A stretch of DNA of 64,000 bases from Filibacter tadaridae (GTDB lineage: Bacteria > Bacillota > Bacilli > Bacillales_A > Planococcaceae): NCBI RefSeq assembly GCF_900609045.1, contig NZ_UXAV01000044.1, positions 62,001 to 126,000 of the forward strand, given 5' to 3'. Position numbers and translations under genes: made by a program. Under the pieces are notes generated by a model that was not told where the DNA came from, ran no database searches, and saw nothing but the letters and a program-made list of their open reading frames with translations. This document shows, piece by piece, positions 1-9,374 of the stretch; position 1 is the first letter of the stretch; each line of letters opens with the position of its first letter.

Positions 1-1659
1 ATCTGGTGAGAATAAATCTGCACCCATTTGCATGTCGCCTTTTGTATCAATACCGGCTAAATGCAAGATTGTTGGTCTCAAATCAATTTGACCTGCCACT
101 TCTTTTACTTCATGACCTTTTCCATATCCAGGAATGTGGATATAAAGCGGAACTTTTTGCAAAGTCGCATTATCGTAAGGTGTTATTTCTTTATCCAAAT
201 ACATTCCCATTGCTTTGTTATGGTTTTCTGAAATTCCGTAATGATCCCCATACATAATAATAATCGAATTATCATATAAGCCGCTTGCTTTTAAATCATC
301 GAAAAAGAGTTTTACTGCTTCATCCATATAACGAACTGTTTGGAAATACCTATTTAACGTGTTTGAATTCGAATCATATTCTGGAATAGATATATCCTCT
401 TCCCCTAAAGTGAACGGGTGATGATTCGTTAACGTAATCATTCTTGAATAGAATGGTTTTGGCATACCCTTCATTATCTCAACAGATTGGTCGAAGTATG
501 GCTTATCTTTCAAACCCCAACCGACAGAATTACTTTCATCTACGTCGTAGCTTTCCACATCATAAAACTTTTCTGTACCCAGTGCTCCATACATAATATC
601 CCGATTCCAGAAACTACGGTTATTCGCATGCATTACATTTGTGTAATAACCATTTTCACCTAATCGTTCGGACAGTGAATCAAATGTATTCCCACTATTC
701 GTGAAGAATACTGCACTATCACTTTTACCAAATAGTGAATTTTCTAGGATGAACTCTGAATCTGACGTTTTACCAAGCCCAGTCTGGTGATAAAATTCCG
801 AGAAATAGAATGTGTCAGGATCACGAGTAAGCTCGTTCAAGAAAGGAGTGATTTCATTTCCATTCATTTCATTATTAATGACAAAATTTTGTAGTGATTC
901 TAATGAAACTGTGATAACGTTGCGTCCTTTCGCAATTCCGTACATTTCTGGATCCGGAGCCGCGTAGTTTGCATTGATATAGTTACCTACTTCCACTAAT
1001 TCACTGCCATCTGCAAGTGCACGCTGAGCGTGTGTTTTAGACTGAATGAATAAATCATAGATATGGTAGTTATATGTTCCAATATTTTTCACTAATAGCT
1101 CTCTATCAAAACTACGTGTTAAGAGTTGAGGCCTTTCCATTTCAGCGAGTCCAAGGTTAATCATTAAAATCGCGGCAGTCGCGACAAAATAAAGTTTACG
1201 ACCAATTTTGCTCCGTATATCATTATGATCCCCTTGAGGAATATAACGAATAGCCAAAGCAATAATAATGACATCTGTAAAGAAAAAGACATCCAACAAA
1301 TGCATATTTGTAGTTACTGAAGAAGATAAATCTCTGAAATTACTTGTTTGAAATAGAACAGGTAATGTGATGAAGTCGTTGAAAAAACGATAAAAAACTG
1401 CATTACTAAACATAATAATAGAGGTAATTATACTAATGGAAAGTATATATATGTTGCGTTTTTTTGCATTCTTTATAAACAAAGCGATTCCATATATGAG
1501 CAATAAAAAGCTTAATGGATTCATGAAAAGAATGAACTGTTGCATTACGTTTTCGATTTTAAGATTAAAGCTTGTCAAGTACCCAACATATGTTGTAATC
1601 CATGTTGCAATGATTGCAATGATGAGTACGGAATGTTTCTTCCAGGCTACTTTCTTCAT
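1..1659 (-). CDS. ltaS: Lipoteichoic acid synthase (LtaS family), C-terminus cut by window edge
   Basis: Polymerises the glycerol-phosphate chain of lipoteichoic acid on the outer membrane face, using phosphatidylglycerol. The minus-strand frame is open for 553 codons to the left edge, so the C-terminus is missing. The start is the ATG at 1659, preceded by GGAAGAG. The N-terminal ~200 residues are hydrophobic segments typical of the five-helix anchor. The extracellular sulfatase-like domain shows the nucleophile threonine in GLGKTSDSEF (Thr298 by this start) and the metal-binding MYGDHYG (Asp472-His473). The last visible residues, AGIDTKGDMQMGADLF, are typical of the family, so only a short tail is lost. 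It could be an LtaS paralogue (YfnI, YqgS or YvgJ type). The family is certain; the exact paralogue is not. Confidence 0.93.
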   Translation of the reverse strand, partial: MKKVAWKKHSVLIIAIIATWITTYVGYLTSFNLKIENVMQQFILFMNPLSFLLLIYGIALFIKNAKKRNIYILSISIITSIIMFSNAVFYRFFNDFITLPVLFQTSNFRDLSSSVTTNMHLLDVFFFTDVIIIALAIRYIPQGDHNDIRSKIGRKLYFVATAAILMINLGLAEMERPQLLTRSFDRELLVKNIGTYNYHIYDLFIQSKTHAQRALADGSELVEVGNYINANYAAPDPEMYGIAKGRNVITVSLESLQNFVINNEMNGNEITPFLNELTRDPDTFYFSEFYHQTGLGKTSDSEFILENSLFGKSDSAVFFTNSGNTFDSLSERLGENGYYTNVMHANNRSFWNRDIMYGALGTEKFYDVESYDVDESNSVGWGLKDKPYFDQSVEIMKGMPKPFYSRMITLTNHHPFTLGEEDISIPEYDSNSNTLNRYFQTVRYMDEAVKLFFDDLKASGLYDNSIIIMYGDHYGISENHNKAMGMYLDKEITPYDNATLQKVPLYIHIPGYGKGHEVKEVAGQIDLRPTILHLAGIDTKGDMQMGADLFSPD

Positions 1660-1725
1660 TCCATCTCTTCCTTTCAAAAAAAAATAGTGTGTATATAGGT
1701 TGAACTAAAGATTTATTCCATCCAA

Positions 1726-1799
1726 AACCGCTACAGCGCTTCAAGTCTGCCGTCAGGCGTATAGATACGGCTATTCCTTGTAAGGCGCTTTTGCTGGTT
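1726..1799. repeat. Imperfect palindrome in the ltaS-yqgQ gap
   Basis: The two ends pair as AACCGCTACAGCGC against GCGCTTTTGCTGGTT, with GCCGT/ACGGC near the centre. It lacks a T-run and so is not an obvious terminator. The string CCTTGTAAGGCGC is shared with the repeat near 26.3 kb, which suggests a dispersed palindromic repeat. The rest of 1660-1940 shows no gene. Confidence 0.45.
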
Positions 1800-1940
1800 T
1801 TCATATTGAATCATTAATACAACATATATAGGTTTTGTATTATCATATAAGGCACGCACTATATAATAGACGGTCGAAACAACGAAAAGTTTCAAATGCA
1901 GTTAAAAAAGTTTCAAAGTACCTACCACAAAGGTCTTTCC

Positions 1941-2129
1941 TCATAGCTCTGACAACTTACGCCTTACTATAAGTACCGCCATTAAATAATCCTCTTTCAG
2001 GATTAACCCGTTATCATAAAGGCTTTTTACTTCGGATTGTATAAGTTCGATATCCGACTTACGGTCTCCAGTATACACATAAATGCCGAATCTTTTCAAT
2101 AACTGAAGTACTCCATAGTAATCTTTCAT
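1941..2129 (-). CDS. yqgQ: YqgQ-like small protein (DUF910)
   Basis: A 62-residue protein resembling B. subtilis YqgQ, a small helical protein of unknown function. The pattern YYGVLQLLKRFG-x-YVYTGDR followed by an acidic helix and a C-terminal LIVRRKLSEL fits the family. Its ATG overlaps the stop of the upstream cyclo-ligase gene by four bases (ATGA), so the two are translationally coupled. In B. subtilis yqgQ lies next to glcK; no glucokinase is seen here, and the next gene downstream is the LTA synthase. Function is unknown. Confidence 0.8.
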   Translation of the reverse strand: MKDYYGVLQLLKRFGIYVYTGDRKSDIELIQSEVKSLYDNGLILKEDYLMAVLIVRRKLSEL

Positions 2130-2704
2130 TTCCCACCCGCTTTACAACGTATGAAGCCATTTTCAGTGATAATCAAGCCGAGAGGAATATCATGCATTTC
2201 CTTAGGCACGTTTTTGTGACCCGTTTGAAACTCAAATGCAAGAGCGAGTATCTTTCCTTTAAAACCGGGCAGATAACGATCATAATAGCCGCCTCCAAAA
2301 CCTATTCGATACCCTTCTGGAGAAAAAACAACTCCAGGAACAATTTGAAGATCAATATTTCCTTTTCCAACTGATTCCGTTTCCGTAATAATCGGCTCCA
2401 ATAAGCCCATATAAACTGTCTCTAAATTATCATACGATGAAATGGTCCTAAAATCCATAGCCCGTGTATCATTGTTGCATTTTGGAACACAAACACGTTT
2501 TCCATTCTTCCATGCAGCTTCGATAATTGGCCGCGTATCTACTTCTGGGAATTTGGAAATTGTCAAACCTATTGTTGAAGACTCTCTGAATTCATCAGAT
2601 TCAATTACCTGGTTAGCAATTTTTTGGGACAATCTTTGATACTGCGAACTGTCCATTGTTTTTAATTGGTTTAGTATTTTAGTTCTCAAAAGTTTTTTAC
2701 TCAT
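2126..2704 (-). CDS. yqgN: 5-formyltetrahydrofolate cyclo-ligase
   Basis: ATP-dependent conversion of 5-formyl-THF to 5,10-methenyl-THF in cytosolic one-carbon metabolism. The protein has 192 residues, the usual length. The diagnostic C-terminal motif GYRIGFGGGYYDRYL is present around residues 131-145, as is the substrate-region segment PGVVFSPEG. The ATG at 2704 follows GGGGGTATAGTAA. It lies downstream of rpmG, from which it is separated by a strong terminator, and is coupled to yqgQ by a 4-base overlap, as expected for the yqgN locus of Bacillales. Confidence 0.93.
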   Translation of the reverse strand: MSKKLLRTKILNQLKTMDSSQYQRLSQKIANQVIESDEFRESSTIGLTISKFPEVDTRPIIEAAWKNGKRVCVPKCNNDTRAMDFRTISSYDNLETVYMGLLEPIITETESVGKGNIDLQIVPGVVFSPEGYRIGFGGGYYDRYLPGFKGKILALAFEFQTGHKNVPKEMHDIPLGLIITENGFIRCKAGGK

Positions 2705-2726
2705 TTACTATACCCCCATAATGGAA

Positions 2727-2757
2727 AGAAAAAACCAAAACCGGTAAAGGTTTTGGC
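2727..2757 (-). terminator. Intrinsic terminator after rpmG
   Basis: On the minus strand CCAAAACC-TTTACC-GGTTTTGG is followed by a run of T. It sits just past the rpmG stop and before yqgN, so it ends the rpmG transcript. Confidence 0.85.
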
Positions 2758-2765
2758 ATGAGCGA

Positions 2766-2915
2766 TTATTTTGTTTCACGATGCAAAGTTTGTTTCATTT
2801 CACGTGAGCAATATTTTTTCATTTCAAGTCGTTCCGGATTGTTACGCTTGTTTTTCTTAGAAATATAATTGCGTTCACCGCATTCTGTGCAAGCTAGTGT
2901 TACATTTACGCGCAT
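2766..2915 (-). CDS. rpmG: 50S ribosomal protein L33
   Basis: A 49-residue L33 of the large ribosomal subunit, starting at the ATG at 2915 behind GGAGGGACAATC. The frame stays open further upstream, but the extension to 3119 has no matching ribosome binding site and no L33 homology. The N-terminus [17 protein letters not shown] and the C-terminal TLHRETK are typical. Cysteines are CTEC plus one in KKYCSREM, so the second CxxC of zinc-binding (C+) paralogues is incomplete. This suggests a form that does not hold zinc in the canonical way. Bacillales often carry a second L33 paralogue elsewhere. Confidence 0.95.
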   Translation of the reverse strand: MRVNVTLACTECGERNYISKKNKRNNPERLEMKKYCSREMKQTLHRETK

Positions 2916-3081
2916 GATTGTCCCTCCACTCATCAGGAATATAAAATGTATATGAGCATGATTTATACGACTTACCAATTGTACCACATGATTAATAGAT
3001 GTCCAGCGGAAAGAATGAAATTTCTTTAATGGATTCGGTATGATAAAATGATGGTTAGTATGTATTCTAAGGAGTGGTGAA

Positions 3082-3462
3082 ATGAACATTGCGATAATCC
3101 TACTCATTATTGGACTCATAAGTATTCTAGCCTCTTTTTTCTTCGGACATTCCGCACGTAATTATGAAGATGAATTGGAGAAAGTTTCAATTAGTCTCCA
3201 TCAAGAGACGAGCAACTTGAAAAAAAGACTAAAAGTCGTCGAAGAAGAGTTAATGGTTGGTGTCAATCCGATTCCATCAGCAAGAAGAAGCGTCAGGGGT
3301 CACCAACGTCCATCAAAATCGAAACCCGTACATGAAATCATCGTCAATCAAATCCTATCTTTGCACGCCCAAGGGTATTCTATCGACGCTATTGCTAAAC
3401 GGTCTTCTTTGTCGAATGATGACGTGACCGTAGTATTACGTTCGAAAGGCGTGGTTTTATGA
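3082..3462 (+). CDS. Membrane-anchored protein with C-terminal helix-turn-helix-like segment
   Basis: A 126-residue protein with one N-terminal transmembrane helix (residues 2-22), then a charged coiled-coil-like stretch (~27-60) and a basic linker rich in R, S and K. The C-terminal ~40 residues ([20 protein letters not shown], then [14 protein letters not shown]) look like a resolvase-type helix-turn-helix. The ATG follows AAGGAGTGGTGA. It overlaps the next gene by four bases (TTATGATT region), so the pair is one operon. By position it may correspond to the small yqzC/yqzD genes of B. subtilis, but I cannot confirm that. Function unknown. Confidence 0.75.
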   Translation: MNIAIILLIIGLISILASFFFGHSARNYEDELEKVSISLHQETSNLKKRLKVVEEELMVGVNPIPSARRSVRGHQRPSKSKPVHEIIVNQILSLHAQGYSIDAIAKRSSLSNDDVTVVLRSKGVVL

Positions 3463-3938
3463 TTCGTGAAGTCTTGCGAACGATTGGTGTTGCATGCATA
3501 GTAGCTGGTGGTTTACTATATTTCATATCTAGCGGGGATATAGGAGGGCAATCTGATGGAAAGCGGCTTCAAGTCAAACTAGACCAATTACAAAAGGAAC
3601 TAGATCAGACGAAAGAGATGCTAGCAATTGCCCAAACAGTCTCTTCATCCGAAAAAAAGCCAGTTGAACAGAAGAAAAAAAAGAAGGAAGAAAAAGCTAT
3701 ATCTAAAACCGAACCTACTAAACCAATTGTGAAAACCATTTTAACGATTGACCCTGGTTCAAATTCAGCAGTTGTTTCTGCACTATTAGAAAGGACTGGC
3801 GTCATCGATGACGCAGCGGCATTTGATGCCTACCTTGCGGATAATAAGTTAACAGGAAAAATACAAATTGGAGACCATGAGGTAGATTCCTCCATGGACT
3901 TTCAAACAATTGCCAAACAAGTGACCTCGGTCAATTAA
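3459..3938 (+). CDS. Membrane-anchored protein with coiled coil and small C-terminal domain
   Basis: A 159-residue protein with an N-terminal membrane helix (residues 7-25), a coiled coil (~33-60), a lysine/glutamate-rich linker and a C-terminal domain (~91-159). The domain reads like the short LysM/MltG-associated modules of Bacillales (TILTIDPGSNSAVVSALLERTGVIDDAAAFDAYL begins it, quoted here only as the span 91-124). Such proteins are often annotated as endolytic-transglycosylase-like, but the YceG catalytic domain itself is not visible. Translationally coupled to the upstream gene. A strong terminator follows. Cell-envelope role inferred, not shown. Confidence 0.7.
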   Translation: MIREVLRTIGVACIVAGGLLYFISSGDIGGQSDGKRLQVKLDQLQKELDQTKEMLAIAQTVSSSEKKPVEQKKKKKEEKAISKTEPTKPIVKTILTIDPGSNSAVVSALLERTGVIDDAAAFDAYLADNKLTGKIQIGDHEVDSSMDFQTIAKQVTSVN

Positions 3939-3967
3939 AAAAACAGCACATAAGTGCTGTTTTTTTA
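3937..3967. terminator. Intrinsic terminator, convergent genes
   Basis: AAAAAACAGCAC-ATAA-GTGCTGTTTTTTT, immediately after the stop of the 159-residue gene. The symmetric A and T runs would let it act from either side, including for the convergent pbpA transcript. Confidence 0.85.
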
Positions 3968-4031
3968 ATTGAAGAATAAAAATGTATCCGCATTTTAACA
4001 AGTATATTTATGACTCTTCATAAATATACTT

Positions 4032-6218
4032 TTACTTTCCTTCTTTTGTATCCTCTGGGTAAGCGGGTTTTATCTGGAAAGCTGTCGTTGGATCATTTAC
4101 TTTTGATCTTTTCTCTTTTAACTCAAAATACAAATCTGCTGCCGCTCGAGCAAGGTCGTTATTCGGATGAGGGTATTTATTATAAGACGTCGATACATGC
4201 GGAACAACAACTGCGTAAGCAATTTCCGGCTTGTCAAACGGTGCAAAACCGACATGCGTTACAGATACTGTTGGAGTTCCCCATTTACTGCGGTCTTCTC
4301 CATCATAATAAGAAGTTTGTGAAGTTCCTGTTTTCCCCGCCGCCGTATATGAGGTGCCTTTGAAGGTACTCCCTCCTGTCCCCCTGGATCCATAATACGT
4401 ATATTGCATTCCCCGCTTAACTTGTTCAATCTCTTTATCTGTGTTTTCAATGCGATTCAACACATTAACTTCGGTTTCCTGAAGTAATGGACCAAATGTT
4501 TTACCGTCAACGGACGGCTCATGAATTTCTTTTAATAGTTTCGGAGCAATGCGGTAACCCCCGTTTGCTACAGTAGAAACATATTGGGCAAGTTGTAGAG
4601 GTGTGTAATTGTCATATTGACCTATCGCCAAGTCCAATAACTTACCTGGCTCACTTAGAATAAGGGCTGGTGGGTCGTCAACTCTCTCACCAGGTAAATC
4701 GATACCCGTTCTTGCTCCTAAACCAAATGATGCATAACTTTCCCGTAACTTATCAAAAGCATCAAAATCTATTTTCAAACTAGATCCTTTTCTATAAGAA
4801 TAGTTACCGATTCCCATAGCAATTTTAAACATATACACGTTGGAAGAGCGTCCAATCGCTTCGATATCATTTATCGCAACTCGTGAATATTGATTGAAAA
4901 GTGATGATTTTTCAGAGCCACCATAAAAGTATAGTCTTTCATCTATTTTCACTTCTCCGACACGGGCTGCTCCATATTCATATCCAGCTAGGAGCGTTGC
5001 CATCTTCACTGTGGACCCCATCGCATACGAAGTTGTAAATGTGCCGAAAGCATAATCTCTTATTTCAAGCCTGCCCGTTTCTTTATCCCGAACCACTTTT
5101 TTACCAACAAGTGATAAAATTTCACCGGTATTCGGATCCATCATTATTACAAAAGCTCGATCCAATAAAGAGGAACCCGCGCCTTTCTTCAATTCCAATA
5201 GTTTTTTGGAAACGATATCCTCTAGCTTATATTGTAATTCACTATCAATCGTTAAGATTAAATCTTTACCGGGCTCGCCTTCTTTAATGGTTTTCGTTTC
5301 TACAACATGATTGTTCCTATTTTTCACGTTTTTCACAACTGTTTTTTGACCTTTTAGTAATTCTTCATAATATTGTTCTAGATAGCTTCTTCCAACACGG
5401 TCATTTCTTGAATAATCTCTTGCCAAGTAATAGTCTAAATGCGATTTCGGAATGCCTTCAATCGGACTTGTCGTTGTACCTAGTATCGTGCTCGTTGATA
5501 ATTTGACCCGATCCCAGTCTGTCGTCGTGTCAACGCCTGGCAGCTCATTAAGCCGTTCAGAAACAGATGCAAATTCTTTTTCAGTAACTCCGTCACTTTT
5601 TACAATTTGTGGAGAATACGCATACCCCGACATCATTTCACGATATATAGCAAGTACTTCAAGTTGCTCATCCGAAAACGAGTTCAATTCTTCTTCTGTA
5701 ATACGTTCACGTGTAAGACGATTGATTTTACGTTGTGCTTCCGACCGTGAAAGTGAACTTTCTCTTTCAATTATAAGTTGTTCCTTTTTTGTAACCTTCT
5801 TTAATGCTTCTTCTTGATTTGTTAAAATCCAAAAGTCCCGTTTATCGCCAATCGTTACACGTTTCGTATCTTTCTCAATAAAAATTGCAAGTTTTCTTGC
5901 GATATCTAACATGTCATGAGATGTGGTCAATGACGTCTTTGTATATGTAATGGCATTCTTCGGTTCATTGTCAACCAATATTCTACCCGTGCGGTCAAAT
6001 ATCCGGCCTCTGGGAACACTGGTGTTAACAGGGATTTCTTCAGTCCGTTCGAGTTCGCGCGTGTATTCTTCACCTTTTACAATTTGTAAATAGCCTAGGC
6101 GAAGAATAAGCAATGAGAAGAGGATGAATATCGAAAAGAATAAAAAGTTCATCCGAAATGCAATATGTTTGCGTTGTCGTATTTTTGCCTGATCCGCTTT
6201 TCGAACCTGCTTTTTCAT
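4032..6218 (-). CDS. pbpA: Penicillin-binding protein, class B transpeptidase (PbpA/PBP2a type)
   Basis: Cross-links peptidoglycan stem peptides outside the membrane; in B. subtilis PbpA works with the elongation machinery. The protein has 728 residues. There is a basic cytoplasmic tail, one membrane anchor (~23-46), a pedestal domain opening with VPRGRIFDRTG, and a transpeptidase domain. The catalytic motifs are SxxK in MGSTVKMAT (Ser402), SxN in GRSSNVYM and KTG in AAGKTGTSQ. The ATG at 6218 follows GAAGGAGGGGAATAATT. The neighbour on the same strand is sodA, as in B. subtilis. There is no PASTA domain, which separates it from PBP1/SpoVD types. Confidence 0.94.
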   Translation of the reverse strand: MKKQVRKADQAKIRQRKHIAFRMNFLFFSIFILFSLLILRLGYLQIVKGEEYTRELERTEEIPVNTSVPRGRIFDRTGRILVDNEPKNAITYTKTSLTTSHDMLDIARKLAIFIEKDTKRVTIGDKRDFWILTNQEEALKKVTKKEQLIIERESSLSRSEAQRKINRLTRERITEEELNSFSDEQLEVLAIYREMMSGYAYSPQIVKSDGVTEKEFASVSERLNELPGVDTTTDWDRVKLSTSTILGTTTSPIEGIPKSHLDYYLARDYSRNDRVGRSYLEQYYEELLKGQKTVVKNVKNRNNHVVETKTIKEGEPGKDLILTIDSELQYKLEDIVSKKLLELKKGAGSSLLDRAFVIMMDPNTGEILSLVGKKVVRDKETGRLEIRDYAFGTFTTSYAMGSTVKMATLLAGYEYGAARVGEVKIDERLYFYGGSEKSSLFNQYSRVAINDIEAIGRSSNVYMFKIAMGIGNYSYRKGSSLKIDFDAFDKLRESYASFGLGARTGIDLPGERVDDPPALILSEPGKLLDLAIGQYDNYTPLQLAQYVSTVANGGYRIAPKLLKEIHEPSVDGKTFGPLLQETEVNVLNRIENTDKEIEQVKRGMQYTYYGSRGTGGSTFKGTSYTAAGKTGTSQTSYYDGEDRSKWGTPTVSVTHVGFAPFDKPEIAYAVVVPHVSTSYNKYPHPNNDLARAAADLYFELKEKRSKVNDPTTAFQIKPAYPEDTKEGK

Positions 6219-6272
6219 AATTATTCCCCTCCTTCTTCAAGTTCCCTATAGGATTATAACATCCAAAATAGA

Positions 6273-6308
6273 AAAAGCACACATCTTGACGTACAAGATG
6301 TGTGCTTA
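6273..6308 (-). terminator. Intrinsic terminator after sodA
   Basis: On the minus strand AGCACACATCTTG-TACGT-CAAGATGTGTGCT is followed by TTTTTCTATTTT. A perfect 13-base stem separates sodA from pbpA. Confidence 0.9.
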
Positions 6309-6323
6309 GTTCCCGTTTCGCTA

Positions 6324-6926
6324 TTATTTACCGTAACGTTTTGCAACTTCGTCCCAATTGACAACATTCCAAAATGCAGAAATGTAATCAGGACGACGGT
6401 TTTGATAGTTCAAATAGTACGCGTGTTCCCAAACATCAAGACCGAGGAGAGGTGTTTTACCTTCCATAATCGGCGAATCCTGATTTGGTGTTGACATTAC
6501 TTCAAGTTCACCATTATTTAGTACAAGCCAAGCCCATCCTGAACCGAAACGAGTTGCTCCAGCTTTTGCAAATTCTTCTTTGAATGCATCAAAGCTTCCG
6601 AACTTCTTGTCGATTGCTTCAGCAAGTGTGCCGGAAGGTTTTCCGCCACCGTTCGGTGAAAGAATTTCCCAGAAGAATGTATGGTTAGCGTGTCCTCCAC
6701 CATTGTTACGGACAGCAGTTCTTTTCGCTTCAGGAACAGCGTCAAGATTTGCAATAAGATCCTCAATTGACTTGCTAAGAAGTTCTTCATTTCCTTCAAG
6801 TGCATTATTCAAGTTTGTTACATACGCGTTATGGTGTTTGTTGTAATGGATATTCATCGTTTCTTTGTCAATATGAGGTTCTAGTGCATCCTGTGCATAA
6901 GGTAGTTCTGGTAGTTTGTAAGCCAT
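6324..6926 (-). CDS. sodA: Superoxide dismutase (Mn/Fe family)
   Basis: Dismutates superoxide to hydrogen peroxide and oxygen in the cytosol. The 200-residue protein starts at the ATG at 6926 behind CTAGGAGG; an open extension to 6953 has no Shine-Dalgarno support. All four metal ligands are present: His27 (MNIHYNKHH), His82 ([11 protein letters not shown]), Asp164 and His168 (LDVWEHAYY). The outer-sphere glutamine is in TPNQDSP, the position used by Mn-type enzymes, and manganese is the likely cofactor. Monocistronic, with its own terminator. Confidence 0.97.
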   Translation of the reverse strand: MAYKLPELPYAQDALEPHIDKETMNIHYNKHHNAYVTNLNNALEGNEELLSKSIEDLIANLDAVPEAKRTAVRNNGGGHANHTFFWEILSPNGGGKPSGTLAEAIDKKFGSFDAFKEEFAKAGATRFGSGWAWLVLNNGELEVMSTPNQDSPIMEGKTPLLGLDVWEHAYYLNYQNRRPDYISAFWNVVNWDEVAKRYGK

Positions 6927-7034
6927 TTGTCCATTCCTCCTAGTGAGTTTCATAAATATGCTGCATAGTTAACATTATCAAAACTATGATTTTCTTTCAA
7001 ACAAAATGGACTATTTTTCTTAATCATTCACTTC

Positions 7035-7517
7035 TCATTTTACGAACATTACAAATACGACAATCATCACACCCATAACAATCCCTTTTGTCAAAACAGA
7101 TGTAAAAAATCCAACCAGAGAGCCTATACCCGTCTTGATGGATTGCTTAACCCCCGACCTTGAGACAACGAGTTCAGCAATGACTGCACCTAAAAACGGA
7201 CCTACGAGAATGCCAAATACAGGAATGACAAACGGTCCGATTAGAAGACCGATTGTACTTCCCCACATTCCAGCTTTAGATCCTCCAAACTTTTTGACAC
7301 CTACTAGATTCGATAATGTATCTGCACCAAAAAGTAATAGAATGAACAACACTTGAATAACCCAAAATAGAACAGTCATTCCTTCGAACGTATCGAACAA
7401 TCCATATAGAAGAAATCCACTCAATATAAAAAATGCAGAAGGAATAATTGGGTAGACAAGACCGATAAAAGCCACGATGAACATGATGATTGTAAGTACC
7501 CATGCGATTATCTCCAT
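7035..7517 (-). CDS. yqgC: DUF456 membrane protein (YqgC-like)
   Basis: A 160-residue integral membrane protein with about four or five hydrophobic helices and glycine-rich loops (GFLLYGLFDTFEG, FGGSKAGMWGS). It matches the DUF456/YqgC family that neighbours sodA in Bacillales. The ATG at 7517 follows GGGGGAGACAATT; the longer frame begins at a TTG inside that ribosome binding site and is less likely. Function unknown. Confidence 0.85.
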   Translation of the reverse strand: MEIIAWVLTIIMFIVAFIGLVYPIIPSAFFILSGFLLYGLFDTFEGMTVLFWVIQVLFILLLFGADTLSNLVGVKKFGGSKAGMWGSTIGLLIGPFVIPVFGILVGPFLGAVIAELVVSRSGVKQSIKTGIGSLVGFFTSVLTKGIVMGVMIVVFVMFVK

Positions 7518-7541
7518 AATTGTCTCCCCCAACTATTTATA

Positions 7542-9176
7542 TTATATCCGGTCTCCAAGAACCGCCTCCGCAATATTCACAGCATGATCGCCAATTCGTT
7601 CAAGATTCGAAACAATATCAACGAATACCATTCCTGATTGCGCAGAACATTGTCCTTCGTTAAGCCGCATAATATGGTTCTTTCTGAATCTTCGTTCCAT
7701 TTTATCGATCAAATCTTCTTGCTCTGCAACTGTTTTTGCTAACTTAATATCACTTAAGTTTAGTGATTCGACCGCTTTCCCGACCGTTCCGATTGTCAAT
7801 CCAAACATTTCAGTAAGGTCTACCATGGCACTTTCGGTCAGTTTAACACGGTTTACGTCACGATAATCGATTAATTCCACAATATTTTCAAAATGATCAC
7901 CAATCCGTTCAATATCCCGAACCGTATCCATTAACATGAAATGACGAGCGGATTCGACAGGCGATACGCCTCCGGTAGATGAAATTTCGATTAAGTAATC
8001 CGTAATTTTTCGATCTAAGTTATTAATCGCATCCTCGATTTGGTAAGCTGTCTCTGCATGTTTTTTATTGGCTGTTTTCAGGTATTCAAATGACTCTTGT
8101 AGTCCCTGTACAGCAAATTCACCCATGCGAATAATTTCTTCTTTCGCTTGTCCCATTGCAACAGAGGGTGACTGATCAATGAAATGACGATCTAAATGTT
8201 TCGGCTTATACTCAATAGTAACATCTTCCCCAGGAATTAGTTTAGTTACTAACCACGCCCATGCCCCAATTAACGGAAATTGGATGATTGTATTGGCAAT
8301 GTTGAAAGAACCATGTGCGAACGCAATCTGCATTTTATTTTCAAGCATAAGAAGAGAAGAAAGATATTCAACATAGGCAGTAAAAGGGACAAGTAACAAC
8401 ATGAACAAGACCGATCCTACAATATTGAATAATACGTGAGTCGCTGCTGCACGTTTCGCTGCTACTGAAGCGCCGATTGAAGCAAGTACTGCTGTAATCG
8501 TTGTTCCAATGTTATCGCCAAAAAGAACAGGTAGGGACGCTTGCAATGTAACGAGATTTTCAGCATAAAGCCCTTGTAAAATACCCACTGTCGCACTTGA
8601 ACTTTGTACGACCAGTGTAAAGACTGTTCCAACGACTACACCGAGTATTGGCTGATCGCTTAGCGAAACCATGAGGTCCGTAAAAGTACTTAATTCACGT
8701 AATGGTTTCATCCCGTCACTCATTAATTCTAAACCGAGGAAAAGTCCACCGAACCCAAATACAACTTCACCAAAGTTTTTAACTGAGCTTTTCTTTATGA
8801 AGAAGATAAGAAATGCACCGAACGCCATTATCGGCAGTGCGTATGCGCCTACATCCAATCCAATGATAAACGCAGTTATTGTCGTTCCGATATTTGCGCC
8901 CATTACGACTCCGATTGCTTGACGGAGCGTCATGAATCCTGCGCTGACAAGTCCAACTGTGATGACTGTCGTTCCTGAACTAGATTGGATAAGAACAGTT
9001 ACAATAATACCGACAAGTACACCCATGAAAGGATTCGTCGTAAAGCGATCAAGAATTGTCCGAAGCCTGTCCCCTGCAGCTTTTTGGAGACCATCACCCA
9101 TATACTTTATAGCGAATAGGAAAATCCCGAGTCCGCCAAGAAATTGAAAAGCCATTTCCTGCCAGTTTGTTTCCAT
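7542..9176 (-). CDS. Na+/phosphate cotransporter with C-terminal PhoU-like domain
   Basis: Probable sodium-coupled phosphate carrier of the NptA/PF02690 family in the cytoplasmic membrane, 544 residues. The two inverted membrane repeats each carry the hallmark QSSS motif (near residues 64 and 193), with paired VGxxxG helices. From about residue 345 a cytosolic helical PhoU-like domain follows (ERIGDHFENIVE, ERIGDHAVNIAE), a fusion common in Firmicutes. The ATG at 9176 sits ten bases after GGAGGT, so the ATG at 9197 is probably not used. In some bacteria these proteins help balance phosphate rather than import it. The direction of transport is not visible. Confidence 0.88.
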   Translation of the reverse strand: METNWQEMAFQFLGGLGIFLFAIKYMGDGLQKAAGDRLRTILDRFTTNPFMGVLVGIIVTVLIQSSSGTTVITVGLVSAGFMTLRQAIGVVMGANIGTTITAFIIGLDVGAYALPIMAFGAFLIFFIKKSSVKNFGEVVFGFGGLFLGLELMSDGMKPLRELSTFTDLMVSLSDQPILGVVVGTVFTLVVQSSSATVGILQGLYAENLVTLQASLPVLFGDNIGTTITAVLASIGASVAAKRAAATHVLFNIVGSVLFMLLLVPFTAYVEYLSSLLMLENKMQIAFAHGSFNIANTIIQFPLIGAWAWLVTKLIPGEDVTIEYKPKHLDRHFIDQSPSVAMGQAKEEIIRMGEFAVQGLQESFEYLKTANKKHAETAYQIEDAINNLDRKITDYLIEISSTGGVSPVESARHFMLMDTVRDIERIGDHFENIVELIDYRDVNRVKLTESAMVDLTEMFGLTIGTVGKAVESLNLSDIKLAKTVAEQEDLIDKMERRFRKNHIMRLNEGQCSAQSGMVFVDIVSNLERIGDHAVNIAEAVLGDRI

Positions 9177-9374
9177 TGAGCGGTCAACCTCCATCATACG
9201 TTTTACTTTTCAACCTATTATGCTTATACCAGTTGTTGAATGTAAATAGAAATGAAGCAATCTTTACATTCCCTTAACAATCGGTTTACAAAAAGCCATC
9301 AATCTGTCGATTTTATTTTTCACACCTAGTTAGAAAGAAAATGGTAGACTAGTGAGATGTGAGGAGGTGTCGTT

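Noticed and set aside
2916-3119. N-terminal extension of rpmG
   Set aside because: No homology to L33, overlaps the divergent gene start at 3082, and the GGAGG-preceded ATG is at 2915.
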